Source: Agarivorans sp. TSD2052
GTDB lineage: Bacteria > Pseudomonadota > Gammaproteobacteria > Enterobacterales > Celerinatantimonadaceae
NCBI RefSeq assembly: GCF_023238625.1
Contig: NZ_CP096670.1
Coordinates: 1,167,501 to 1,231,500 of the forward strand
Length of the DNA stretch: 64,000 nucleotides
Direction: 5' to 3'
Position numbers and translations under genes: made by a program. This document shows, one piece after another, positions 17,801 through 25,584 of the stretch; the stretch's first letter is position 1; each line of letters opens with the position of its first letter. The notes under the pieces are model-generated. The model saw only the letters and a list, made by a program, of their open reading frames with translations, ran no database searches and was not told the DNA's origin.

Positions 17801-20300
17801 TAGGAACTTAGAGCAGCGAGAAGTCTGCTACGATAAATTGCGTCGGGGGGAAGCGGTAGTCAATCAAGAAATAGATTTCAAACGCACCGACGGTAGCCAC
17901 TTTACCGGTTTCGCTAATTACCTGAATACCGAATTTAAAGAACAACCGGCAGTGTTATTTTGGTGTTATGACATTTCTGAAATGAAAGACTTGAATGTTC
18001 AATTAAGCCACGCTATCGAAGAAGCCGATAATGCGAACCAAGCTAAGTCTGATTTTTTAGCGAATATGAGCCATGAGATCCGCACCCCAATGAATGCCAT
18101 TATTGGTATGACTCATTTAGCATTAACCGCAGAATTGGATCGCAAGACCCGCAGTTATCTTAATAAGGTGTCGCATGCTGCTGCCTCCTTATTAGGGATC
18201 ATTAACGATATTCTAGATTTCTCTAAGATTGAAGCGGGTAAATTAACCATGGAATGTTTAGATATCAGCATCAACGATATCTTACAAAACCAGCTAAATT
18301 TAATTGAGCTTAAAGCCCAAGATAAAGGAGTAGAGGTTCTCACCCTAATAGAGCCAACCGTTCCCAATAATTTAATGGGCGACCCCTTGCGCTTAGGCCA
18401 AATATTTACCAATTTGGCGAGTAATGCGATTAAATTTACTGAGCAAGGAGAAATCGTTTTTTCAGTGACGGTCATTGAGCAAAATGAACAGCAAGTTAAG
18501 TTGCAGTTTTCGGTCAAAGACTCTGGTATTGGCATTTCTCCAGAGCAGCAACTAAAGCTGTTTCAATCTTTTACACAAGCTGATGCTTCTACTACCCGTC
18601 AATACGGTGGTACCGGTTTAGGCTTAACCATTTGTAAAAGCTTAGTAGAATTAATGAACGGTGAAATTTGGTTAGAAAGTACGCTGGGAAAAGGCACTGA
18701 TTTTATATTTACCGCATGGTTTACCTTAAACCCTGAGCGACCTCGCTTACGCAGTTCAGTAAATGCTAATAGCCTCAACGATATGAGCATTTTGGTGGTG
18801 GATGACAATGAAAGTGCTGCAGATATTATGGCGTCCATTGTTTCTTCATTTGGCCCTACTGTTAAAACTGCTCACTCTGGTACTGAAGCTATCGCTTTAG
18901 TCTCTTCCGAGCCTGAATTATTTGATATAGCAATAGTAGATTGGAGCATGCCTGATATGGATGGTATTGCCACCTGTGAAGCCTTGCGCCAAGAAGCAGG
19001 TAGTCATCCCATAAACTTCATTATGGTGTCGGCCTATGATCATGCTCGGTTTAAAGCGCGTAGCGAAGAAGCTGGCGTGAGTTCATATCTGGCTAAGCCG
19101 ATTACCGCCTCTGCGGTATTTAACGAGCTAGTTCGTATCAGTGGCCGGGATATTGCCTTATATACGCCACTCTCCACGATTAGCGATAAGTTATCTCAAG
19201 CTAAAGAAAAGCTTGATGGCGCCCATGTTTTATTAGTTGAAGATAATGAATTAAACCAAGATTTAGCACTGGAGCTACTTACTAGTATAGGAGTGAGCTG
19301 TGAGTTAGCCGAGAACGGTCAGATAGCGGTCGATATGCTTCAACATCACCAGTACGACGGGGTGTTAATGGATATACAGATGCCGGTATTGGATGGCTAC
19401 TCTGCCACTCAGCAAATAAGACGCTTTAATAACGACATCGTGATTATCGCAATGACAGCAAATGCGATGAGTGGAGATCGCGAGAAGGTCATTAGCGCAG
19501 GTATGAACGATTATATTAGCAAACCCATTGATGTAGACCTGATGATCACCACATTGGCAAAGTGGGTTAGTGCGTCGGGACTCAAACATAAGCATAGGCT
19601 TTCAGTGCCTGCGGATGATGTAACACTTGGTGAGCTGAAGAATTTAGATACTGTATTTATCGATCAACAAGCGGGTTTAGCGACCTGTAATGGAAACGCC
19701 AGCCTTTATAAAAAAATGCTCTCAAAGTTTGCTGTTAACCAGCAGGTTTTTATTAGCCAGTTTGAACAAGCCGCTGGAGAGTTTGATTGGGAATTGGCTA
19801 CGCGCTTAGCGCACACCTTGAAAGGTAATGCTGGCAATATTGGTGCTATTACCCTTCAGGCTTGTGCAGGAACACTAGAGGCTATCGCAGAATCAATTGC
19901 ACCCGGACAGCCAGGCGAGCGGTTTGACAATAGCAATGAGCGGATCCAAACAGTAGTGGGTGAACTGGCTATCCATCTCGCGGATGTATTGAACGAGATA
20001 GACGCGTTGTTGCCTCAGTCAAAAGACAATCCCCCATCTATGAATAAATCTCAGCAAGGCGCGGAAAGTGACAGCCAAATAGCATCCAACCTGCTAGCAC
20101 TCACTGAGGCAGTGGCGGGTTTGGCTATTCAGTTAGAAGAATATGATGCTGATGCGGTAGACCTTATCGAACGGCTTGCCGAATTGACATATCCCGAAGC
20201 CATTCAGCAGCAACTGGTAAAAATGAATAAGGCGGCTGCAGAATATGATTTTGAAACCGCTGCCGAGCAGTTAAACGAATTACAGAACTTATTAAGCTAA
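14874..20300 (+). CDS. BvgS/EvgS-type hybrid sensor histidine kinase with three periplasmic solute-binding-type domains
   Basis: The frame starts at a GTG 9 bases after an in-frame stop, so it cannot extend further; no good SD is seen. An N-terminal hydrophobic segment is followed by three bac_3-type modules: about 37-268 ('LSVEEQQWIANQGEVLVAPD'), 270-500 (more divergent) and 642-880 ('LSEAEQQWIRDNPVVKIAVD'). A separate, likely sensory stretch lies between the second and third (about 505-640). Then come one membrane helix (888-906), a PAS domain (about 925-1040), HisKA with His1067 (NMSHEIRTPMNA), HATPase ('NLASNAIKF', 'DSGIGIS', 'GGTGLGL'), receiver 1 (Asp1356), receiver 2 (Asp1500, LMDIQMPVLDGYS) and an HPt domain with His1647 (LAHTLKGNAGNIGA). 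A full phosphorelay is thus encoded in one chain. Its output regulator is not in the window. The neighbouring GH8 gene suggests, but does not prove, saccharide-related sensing. Confidence 0.93.
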   Translation: MNDLTIWKRFLALGSVFFALTLLANCTLASGLNLSVEEQQWIANQGEVLVAPDANFFPYAFINDAGEFEGISRDYLNEIERLSGLRFKYQVGLPWSDMLEGLKQGRFDVIPMMFNDQEKESFTYFSTPYLLHTEYLFTLKDSPTLVSIDSASGKTLAVIKGYEQTNWLKLHYPNIQLKYYEEPAHCLRAVANGEVYGTIGELSSTLYIKNKLRLNNIKKNTVISERKNIAISMGVAKQSPLLLSVINKAIEHIDIETRNRISGHWLTNSSSQKIMNGAFGYGRAPYMYDQSSEVGLEYEIVRQVLSSIGYRIETVEQLPTFRGQTILNEDQSLDFSAGVLEQQDGLFYSDDIVEFSNVAVTRKMDNLDITSPSQLSNYTVTSFGGAKQLYASEFGASLLKSSSFREQLVQELSLAEFFSGDAEVLIADEELVKWTIRNSGMTNSLVDDYRFHRIFANPNVGYKVSFRDEQIRDLFNQALITLKQSDDYEQLVQLYLQSNFIHQIKRANLIADLVAPYIFHNNIKKLRSILRVFFKSSNIKAISVSSDSPRKVILQLQEIDGELQTVDAIQVSQLSRLSKESFFLHNDSTDKVGRITFYAEANTPEKIISANVPDLRQFSDLNGPELAEMRLTYERHELSGQLLNLSEAEQQWIRDNPVVKIAVDPAALPYEALDSDGEYIGIIADNLQLISASTGIVFEPVAVDSWEQSLKLIHHRKVMLASAAFGNSHLELDYLTTLPIIKSEVSYAGLTQRGFINSLNDLRGKTVGIIKGASQTASLVEQSPDINWVYPKSTEQGIEQVASGDIDGMVDTVLVLNYMIQTRGYSNLAVTGDFDKSVASTLYALKSQPLLQSIVSKAIAAITQQQKNSITSKWVPNKVIEKIDYTLVWQVVIAAVILVLLALFWNRKLAGLIKAREQAEQRLQEREQLLFDMLNSAPIGVAIVADNHTLFSNKTARDMFGVAAEDLDQFSISDIYRNLEQREVCYDKLRRGEAVVNQEIDFKRTDGSHFTGFANYLNTEFKEQPAVLFWCYDISEMKDLNVQLSHAIEEADNANQAKSDFLANMSHEIRTPMNAIIGMTHLALTAELDRKTRSYLNKVSHAAASLLGIINDILDFSKIEAGKLTMECLDISINDILQNQLNLIELKAQDKGVEVLTLIEPTVPNNLMGDPLRLGQIFTNLASNAIKFTEQGEIVFSVTVIEQNEQQVKLQFSVKDSGIGISPEQQLKLFQSFTQADASTTRQYGGTGLGLTICKSLVELMNGEIWLESTLGKGTDFIFTAWFTLNPERPRLRSSVNANSLNDMSILVVDDNESAADIMASIVSSFGPTVKTAHSGTEAIALVSSEPELFDIAIVDWSMPDMDGIATCEALRQEAGSHPINFIMVSAYDHARFKARSEEAGVSSYLAKPITASAVFNELVRISGRDIALYTPLSTISDKLSQAKEKLDGAHVLLVEDNELNQDLALELLTSIGVSCELAENGQIAVDMLQHHQYDGVLMDIQMPVLDGYSATQQIRRFNNDIVIIAMTANAMSGDREKVISAGMNDYISKPIDVDLMITTLAKWVSASGLKHKHRLSVPADDVTLGELKNLDTVFIDQQAGLATCNGNASLYKKMLSKFAVNQQVFISQFEQAAGEFDWELATRLAHTLKGNAGNIGAITLQACAGTLEAIAESIAPGQPGERFDNSNERIQTVVGELAIHLADVLNEIDALLPQSKDNPPSMNKSQQGAESDSQIASNLLALTEAVAGLAIQLEEYDADAVDLIERLAELTYPEAIQQQLVKMNKAAAEYDFETAAEQLNELQNLLS

Positions 20301-20383
20301 GCTGAATCATAGCTTGGGCTTTACCCTGCCAAGGCTCTCTGTTCAGTTGATTTAGTTAGACTTAACATTTTAGGAGCAAGTAA

Positions 20384-20797
20384 ATGAATCCATGTAAAGG
20401 CTATGGCTTACTGTTTGTTGTTACTGGTTTGCTTGGTATTAGTTCAGTGCAGGCATTTCCTAAAGCCTCAATCAGCAATAATCAACAACTGTTTGCTCAA
20501 TCCATTATTTATCATTCCTTAACCGGGTTTTGCCGCGTTGATCCGGCCAATCAATCATTGAGTGACGATTTTCAACAATGGCGAGTTAGTCATCAGCAAG
20601 AGATTAAACAAGGGCGTGAAGAGGTAAGCAAAATGGCCACTGAACAGCAAAAAACTATGGATTCTGTGGTCGCCAATCTGATTCATGTTGCAGAGCAGGA
20701 ATGGGGGCAAATGCAAGCCCCTCAGCGCCAACAAAAGTGTCAAGACTTACACGCTTTTCTCACCGATAAACCGATAAAAAAAATGGCTGCTCACTGA
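20384..20797 (+). CDS. Small exported protein of unknown function
   Basis: The 137-residue product has a signal peptide (about 1-24, ending VQA). AGGAGCAAGTAA precedes the ATG. The mature part is largely helical and polar (Gln/Lys/Glu-rich, 'SHQQEIKQGREEVSKMATEQQ'), with two Cys residues (GFCRVD and QKCQDL) that could form a disulfide. No family is recognised. It lies 83 bases after the hybrid kinase on the same strand and may be co-transcribed with it, as no terminator is seen between them. It converges on the HAD gene, 7 bases from that gene's stop. Confidence 0.65.
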   Translation: MNPCKGYGLLFVVTGLLGISSVQAFPKASISNNQQLFAQSIIYHSLTGFCRVDPANQSLSDDFQQWRVSHQQEIKQGREEVSKMATEQQKTMDSVVANLIHVAEQEWGQMQAPQRQQKCQDLHAFLTDKPIKKMAAH

Positions 20798-20804
20798 GTG
20801 TTTT

Positions 20805-21704
20805 CTAGATGGATTTTAGTTGGTAATGCGGTGTTATTTGGCTGCGCCGTATATGTTCGTCCACATCTAAGTCTCTTAAAAAACCGTGTTGAGTCACCAG
20901 CACGGTTTTAAAGCCCATCGCATTCCCCCCCAAGATATCGGTATGTAGGGTATCCCCAATCATCGCAATACGTTGTGGGTTAATGTCTCCTAGCCCTTGT
21001 TTGATTCTGCTTAAGGCTTCTTCAAAAATAGGCGCGTAAGGTTTGCCAAAGCAACGAACGTTAGGGTAAAGCTCATCGGGAAGGGTTAGGGTATAGCTGC
21101 CAGGCTCTTGCGAAACCCCACTTTCTAATGGAGCGATTAAATCTGAGTTACCCACCCAAACGGTGCGCGGCTGGCGGTGAAGTTCCTCAATAAAACGTTG
21201 CTGAAGCTGCTCGTTCCAAGCCTGCCCGCTTAAAAATAAAAACTCTTCGGCCTGCCAAAATGCGTCGTCTTCTGGATATAAACAAGGTCGTTGAATAGAT
21301 AAATGAAATTCAGGTAGGGTGATTACGCCTAAACGAGAATGACTTTGTAAATCCATGTATTGCAGCAGAACTTCTCGGCTGTTGACTATTTCTGCATCGC
21401 TAAAGTCAAACCCGAGTCGAACAAACTTATTGAATAACTGCTGCTTGTTTTGGGTAGCTGCGTTAGTGACTACCAGCACCATTTTTCCCGCTTCACGTAG
21501 TTTGGTAATTTGTTCTTTGGCACCCTTAATTGCGGTGCCGCCAACATTTAACACACCGTAGGCATCAAACAAAAACACATCAATCTGCTCTATAATATCG
21601 GTGATGCTATTGATGGTTTGGCAGTTGGCCACCGCTACATTTTGGGGCATGCGTTCAGGGATACTTAAGTAGGCGTTAAATGCCTCTGACGGGCTGTAAA
21701 ACAT
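20805..21704 (-). CDS. HAD superfamily subfamily IIA phosphatase-like protein
   Basis: The ATG at 21704 (MFYSPSEAFNAYL) was chosen because GAGG lies 9 bases upstream; a TTG six codons earlier overlaps that SD. The product has 299 residues. Motif I reads 'VFLFDAYGVLNVGGTAIKGA', motif II 'VLVVTNAATQNKQQL' and motif IV 'MIGDTLHTDILGGNAMGFKTVLV'. The layout is HAD-IIA (NagD/UmpH group), with the cap between motifs II and III. In motif I the usual DxD is DAY, as in the group whose motif reads D-x-W/Y-GVL. The second Asp that normally protonates the leaving group is therefore absent, so phosphatase activity may be weak or on an unusual substrate. Confidence 0.85.
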   Translation of the reverse strand: MFYSPSEAFNAYLSIPERMPQNVAVANCQTINSITDIIEQIDVFLFDAYGVLNVGGTAIKGAKEQITKLREAGKMVLVVTNAATQNKQQLFNKFVRLGFDFSDAEIVNSREVLLQYMDLQSHSRLGVITLPEFHLSIQRPCLYPEDDAFWQAEEFLFLSGQAWNEQLQQRFIEELHRQPRTVWVGNSDLIAPLESGVSQEPGSYTLTLPDELYPNVRCFGKPYAPIFEEALSRIKQGLGDINPQRIAMIGDTLHTDILGGNAMGFKTVLVTQHGFLRDLDVDEHIRRSQITPHYQLKSI

Positions 21705-21954
21705 GGTGTAAAACCTCAGCAAAAAATAGAGCGCTACTGTGGCAGATTTTTGTGAAAATTTGAATAGTTAACCAAGCCTTACTGGATCTTAGCAGCGTTA
21801 AGGTGCGTGAGTAACTAAATAAGCGTCGTCCTACCGAGAACTTTGAGTGCAGCGAATAAATTACCGTCGACTGCAAACACCTTTAGACGGCCATTTAGCA
21901 CTAATTAGTACGCTATATTGTCGATGAATAGTTAAATTAAATGGAATTAAATCA

Positions 21955-22086
21955 ATGGAAAATGCAAGCCAAAAGTGTGGCCAATGCCAGCCATTTACCC
22001 GAACTCCAGATAACGCAAAATATTTGTGCGGTGCCTGGAAATAACCCACTAGCGCTGAACGAATAGCGTGCGACTTTTGTTCCTAA
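21955..22086 (+). pseudogene. Cys-rich mini-gene (CGQC...C...CDFC) interrupted by an in-frame TAA
   Basis: ATG 21955, with GGA 9 bases upstream, opens MENASQKCGQCQPF, then TRTPDNAKYLCGAWK, followed by TAA at 22042-22044. The same frame continues without interruption as PTSAERIACDFCS and stops at 22084. Five Cys residues are spread over both halves (CGQC before the stop, then C, then C-x-x-C after it). This looks like one zinc-ribbon-sized protein of 43 residues whose codon before PTS changed from a sense codon, for example CAA, to TAA. Alternatives are a real 29-residue protein, read-through, or a sequencing error. Confidence 0.5.
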
Positions 22087-22186
22087 AAACCGCTACGCAA
22101 CACAAACGCGTTATTTTGCTATTCTCTGCTTGGTTTCCGCCTCACAATCATTACACTCAAGCCTTTGATTTCTATCTAGAGTAATT

Positions 22187-23050
22187 ATGCCTTATTTATT
22201 ATCAGTGACCCTGTTATGGGCCTTTTCGTTTAGCTTAATTGGGGTTTACCTTGCAGGCCAGGTTGATGCGTGGTTTTCGGTATTAATGCGAGTGGCATTA
22301 GCTACTTTGGTGTTTTTACCTTTTTTAAAACCTACACAAGTAAATCGTTCTCTAGCGCTCAAACTAATGTTGATAGGTGCGATTCAATTAGGCTGTATGT
22401 ACGGTTTTTATTATCAGTCATTTTTGTATTTGTCGGTACCTGAGGTATTACTGTTCACCGTAATGACGCCGATTTATGTCACCTTGGTAAACGATGCTTT
22501 TGAGCGTCGTTTCAATTCGCAGTTCTTGGTGAGTGCTTTGATCGCAACTTTAGGTGCTGTTGCGATTCGTTATCAAGGTATTGACCAAGGTTTTATTACT
22601 GGCTTCTTATTGGTACAGGGGGCAAATCTGTGTTTTGCCTCCGGCCAAGTGGCTTATAAACGTCTAATGGCAAATTCGCCTCAGCGGCTCACTCAACAAA
22701 CGGTATTTGCTTGGTTTTTCATTGGTGCTTTAGTGGTTGCTCTAGTCGCTTATGCTCTGTTAGGAAACAGCGCTAAATTACCGAGTACCGTCACCCAATG
22801 GGGGGTGCTTATTTATCTGGGTACCATTGCTTCTGGTCTCGGATATTTTGCATGGAATAAAGGCGCTACTTTAGTCAATATTGGTGCTTTGGCTGTTGCC
22901 AATAACCTGCTTATACCGGCCGGTATTGCAGTCAACTTGCTCATATGGAACCACGATGCCGATGTGTTGCGGCTGAGTATTGGCGCCGCCATTATATTAG
23001 CCGCCTTGGCGCTTAATCAGCGCTGGGCTAAGGCTCGAGGATTAATCTAG
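22187..23050 (+). CDS. EamA/DMT family transporter
   Basis: The 287-residue inner-membrane protein has about ten hydrophobic helices in two EamA repeats, for example 'LSVTLLWAFSFSLIGVYLAGQ' and 'LLVQGANLCFASGQVAYKRL'. The second half carries 'YLGTIASGLGYFAWNKGATLVNIGALAVANNLLIPAGIAVN', typical of drug/metabolite exporters. The substrate is not readable from sequence; amino acids or related metabolites are common in this family. It is a single gene, separated from its neighbours by more than 100 bases on each side. Confidence 0.9.
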   Translation: MPYLLSVTLLWAFSFSLIGVYLAGQVDAWFSVLMRVALATLVFLPFLKPTQVNRSLALKLMLIGAIQLGCMYGFYYQSFLYLSVPEVLLFTVMTPIYVTLVNDAFERRFNSQFLVSALIATLGAVAIRYQGIDQGFITGFLLVQGANLCFASGQVAYKRLMANSPQRLTQQTVFAWFFIGALVVALVAYALLGNSAKLPSTVTQWGVLIYLGTIASGLGYFAWNKGATLVNIGALAVANNLLIPAGIAVNLLIWNHDADVLRLSIGAAIILAALALNQRWAKARGLI

Positions 23051-23191
23051 TGGTTCGCTATTAACCGTTAGTATTAGTCCCTTGATGGTAGATGCTTAGG
23101 CGTGTGGTTTAGTAGGGTAAATATTTAGTTCAGAGTGCTGTTATAATGCGTTTATGCATGCACTCTCACTTGTTTGGCTTTAGGAACTCTT

Positions 23192-23668
23192 ATGAAAGAA
23201 TTACAACAAAACAACCCCTTGCATGGCGTTAAACTTGAAGTCTTACTTGACGAGATTGTTGCGCACTATGGCTGGGAAACGCTGGCCTTTGCGATGAATA
23301 TGAATTGTTTTAAAAACAATCCTAATACGCAGTCTTGTCTTAAGTTCTTACGCAAAACCCAATGGGCGAGAGAAAAGGTGGAGGCCTTTTATTTATACCG
23401 TTTTAAACATCTCCCTCGTCCAGATGATAAGCAGTATGCTCTGCCGCCTAGAGACCGTATTGTACCGGCTGACCAAAAACCGCGAGCACCAGTTGTGATT
23501 GATATAACGGCAAAGCCACAACTACAGAATAAACCGAAGCCTAGATCTAGAACCCAAGCTAAAACCAACTACCGCGCTAAGGTTGCAGCGAAACCTCGCC
23601 ATCAAGAGAATGATTCAGCCACTGAAGAGGGCAAACCTTTTGACCCATGGGCTGCTTCTCCAAAGTAG
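23192..23668 (+). CDS. VF530 family (DUF2132) DNA-binding-type protein with basic C-terminal extension
   Basis: The start was set at ATG 23192 (MKELQQNNPLHGVKLE), 7 bases after AGGA. Residues about 1-68 are a VF530 domain: 'NNPLHGVKLEVLLDEIVAHYGW', 'CFKNNPNTQSCLKFLRKTQWAREKVEAFYL'. VF530 is named after the Vibrio fischeri protein with a known structure. It is thought to bind DNA, but its role is unclear. The remaining 90 residues are low-complexity and basic/Pro-rich (KPRAPVVIDITAKPQLQNK, KPRSRTQAK) and absent from the short paralogue at 40591-40842. This tail may add nucleic-acid contacts. Confidence 0.88.
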   Translation: MKELQQNNPLHGVKLEVLLDEIVAHYGWETLAFAMNMNCFKNNPNTQSCLKFLRKTQWAREKVEAFYLYRFKHLPRPDDKQYALPPRDRIVPADQKPRAPVVIDITAKPQLQNKPKPRSRTQAKTNYRAKVAAKPRHQENDSATEEGKPFDPWAASPK

Positions 23669-23789
23669 TTCTTCTCGATGAGTTGGGGGGCAGAGACACT
23701 TGATTTCAGGTATGATTCGCTCACTTTACAGTATTGGTTTAGGGCGCTAATTAGCTGTGCCCTCATTATCACAAGATTCGGTTTTAAAT

Positions 23790-24296
23790 ATGCAACAAGT
23801 ATCGGTTCAAATTGGTCTGGTTAATCCTAAAAGCCCCAGTAACGTGGGGTCGGTCATGCGTGCAGCTGGGTGCTTTAGCGCTGAGGCTGTATTTTACACT
23901 GGTCAGCGCTATGCGCGCGCCGCTCGATTTAATACCGATACCAAGAATCAGAGTTTGAATATTCCGTTAAGCGGCGTCGAAGATTTAACCGAACAGGCCG
24001 CCGCTGGGGTGAAAATTGTTTGCATCGAGTTAGCCGAAGGCGCAACTCCACTGCCCAATTTTAAGCATCCCCAACAGGCGCTATATATTTTTGGCCCAGA
24101 AGATGGCTCGATTAGCCAAGCGCTGGTGGATAAAGCTGACGAAGTGGTTTATATCCCCACTAAAGGCTGCTTAAACCTAGCCGCTACGGTTAATGTTGTG
24201 TTGTACGACCGTTTAGCTAAATCAGAGCAAGTGCTGGGTGGTGATGATTTAATCCGCACTAGTCGTGACGTCAATAATCGTCTAAAGGCTAAATGA
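23790..24296 (+). CDS. SpoU/TrmH-type RNA methyltransferase
   Basis: The trefoil-knot methyltransferase motifs are clear: motif 1 'NPKSPSNVGSVMRAAGCF', motif 2 'LYIFGPEDGSIS', motif 3 'LNLAATVNVVLYDRLAK'. At 168 residues it is just the catalytic domain, with no RNA-binding extension, like TrmL. It should 2'-O-methylate an RNA nucleoside using SAM; which one is unknown. The start is uncertain: ATG 23790 (MQQVSVQIGLVN) was chosen because the fold begins here, although a GTG at 23757 with AGGG 12 bases upstream would add 11 residues. It converges on trhO. Confidence 0.85.
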   Translation: MQQVSVQIGLVNPKSPSNVGSVMRAAGCFSAEAVFYTGQRYARAARFNTDTKNQSLNIPLSGVEDLTEQAAAGVKIVCIELAEGATPLPNFKHPQQALYIFGPEDGSISQALVDKADEVVYIPTKGCLNLAATVNVVLYDRLAKSEQVLGGDDLIRTSRDVNNRLKAK

Positions 24297-24306
24297 AGTA
24301 TAGGCT

Positions 24307-24335
24307 TGCTGGTAGGTACTAAGTACTTACCAGCA
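24307..24335. terminator. Hairpin between convergent genes, likely bidirectional terminator
   Basis: A 13-bp stem with one wobble pair (TGCTGGTAGGTAC at 24307-24319, GTACTTACCAGCA at 24323-24335) has a 3-nt loop and lies between the SpoU and trhO stops. No T-run follows, so its strength is uncertain. Confidence 0.5.
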
Positions 24336-24343
24336 TCGAGATC

Positions 24344-25330
24344 TTACTTTGCTGATTTTCCGCGCTGTGCTTGACGTAGCTGTTGTTTTTGCTGGCGGCG
24401 CTGTTCGCTGTGTTTGGCCGCCTCCATACCTACATGTTGCTCACCACGTTGCTTGGCTAATTGCACTTGTTTTTCACGTTCTCTAAAACGTGTTTTTTGT
24501 TCGCTAGTGAGCGCGTCACAACAATGCGGGCAGCTTACACCTTTTTCAAATTTAGGGCTTTGAAGGTCACTAGGCGATATTGGCATACGACAGCCACTAC
24601 ATAGCTGGTATTGCCCCTGCTGTAATTGATGATCTACGGTAACCCGTTCATCGAAGACGAAACAATCACCTTCCCATAAAGATTCTTGCTCTGGTACCTC
24701 TTCAAGGTACTTAAGAATCCCACCTTCTAAGTGGTAAACCTCAGCAAAACCTTGCTCTTTTAAGTAGGCGGTTGATTTTTCGCAGCGGATCCCACCAGTA
24801 CAAAACATCGCGACTTTTTTGTGTTTTTGTGGGTCTAACTCCTCAGCAACATAAGCCGGAAACTCTCTGAAGGTCTCTGTCTTGGGGTTTACGGCATGTT
24901 TAAAGCTGCCTAGCTGCACTTCGTAATCGTTGCGGGTATCTACCACTAATACTTCTGGATCAGCAATTAACTGGTTCCAGTCGCTGGGTTTTACATAGGA
25001 GCCAACCACATGGTTTGGGTCTATCCCTTCAATCCCCATGGTAACAATTTCTTTTTTGAGTTTTACCCGAGAGCGATTAAACGGTTGCTGCTCGCTAAAG
25101 GAACGCTTATTTACAATGTTAGTTAAACGCGGATCGGCTTCTAGCCATTGCAACACCGCTTCTATAGAACTGGCTGGCCCGGCAATAGTGCCGTTAATCC
25201 CTTCTTCGGCTAGCAACAAGGTGCCTCGAACTTGCTGTTGTTTCATTAGCTCCAGCAAGGGAGCTTGTAGTTTTTGGACATTATCTAAACGAACGAACTT
25301 ATACAGGGCACAAATAGTGATTTGGCTCAT
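24344..25330 (-). CDS. trhO: tRNA uridine(34) hydroxylase TrhO (YceA family)
   Basis: TrhO hydroxylates U34 of certain tRNAs in an O2-dependent reaction that leads to 5-hydroxyuridine. The start was placed at ATG 25330 ([15 protein letters not shown]) because AGGA lies 8 bases upstream; the 14 codons before it contain no SD. The N-terminal ferredoxin-like domain includes '[12 protein letters not shown]'. The rhodanese-type domain follows (about 125-225), with '[21 protein letters not shown]' and the catalytic-loop signature '[21 protein letters not shown]'. After that come 'CSGCRMPIS' and 'CPHCC', two Cys pairs that look zinc-binding. The tail is long and basic ([16 protein letters not shown]), as expected for tRNA contact. 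Confidence 0.94.
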   Translation of the reverse strand: MSQITICALYKFVRLDNVQKLQAPLLELMKQQQVRGTLLLAEEGINGTIAGPASSIEAVLQWLEADPRLTNIVNKRSFSEQQPFNRSRVKLKKEIVTMGIEGIDPNHVVGSYVKPSDWNQLIADPEVLVVDTRNDYEVQLGSFKHAVNPKTETFREFPAYVAEELDPQKHKKVAMFCTGGIRCEKSTAYLKEQGFAEVYHLEGGILKYLEEVPEQESLWEGDCFVFDERVTVDHQLQQGQYQLCSGCRMPISPSDLQSPKFEKGVSCPHCCDALTSEQKTRFREREKQVQLAKQRGEQHVGMEAAKHSEQRRQQKQQLRQAQRGKSAK

Positions 25331-25584
25331 ACCGATTTCCTTTGCCGACCGGGGCGTAATCCCGAAGCACATTTTTAAAAAAGCCTATTGTAATGAAATT
25401 GCTACCAAATGCAGCTCTTATGTAGCGAGGGGGGGTGTTTATGTTGCACTAATTTAACCAAGGAGGAGGCTAAATCTGTGTGCTAGTCCGCTAAATCGAT
25501 GTTCTATAAACACTAGTGTTTTTGCTGCAATGCGTGTGGCGGCTATACTGTAGGAATTAACTAACATGGAATAGGTTGAGTAGT

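Noticed and set aside
21861-22049. 62-codon minus frame over the Cys-rich mini-gene
   Set aside because: It has no SD, and the plus-strand frame has the conserved-looking Cys pattern. It is an antisense shadow.
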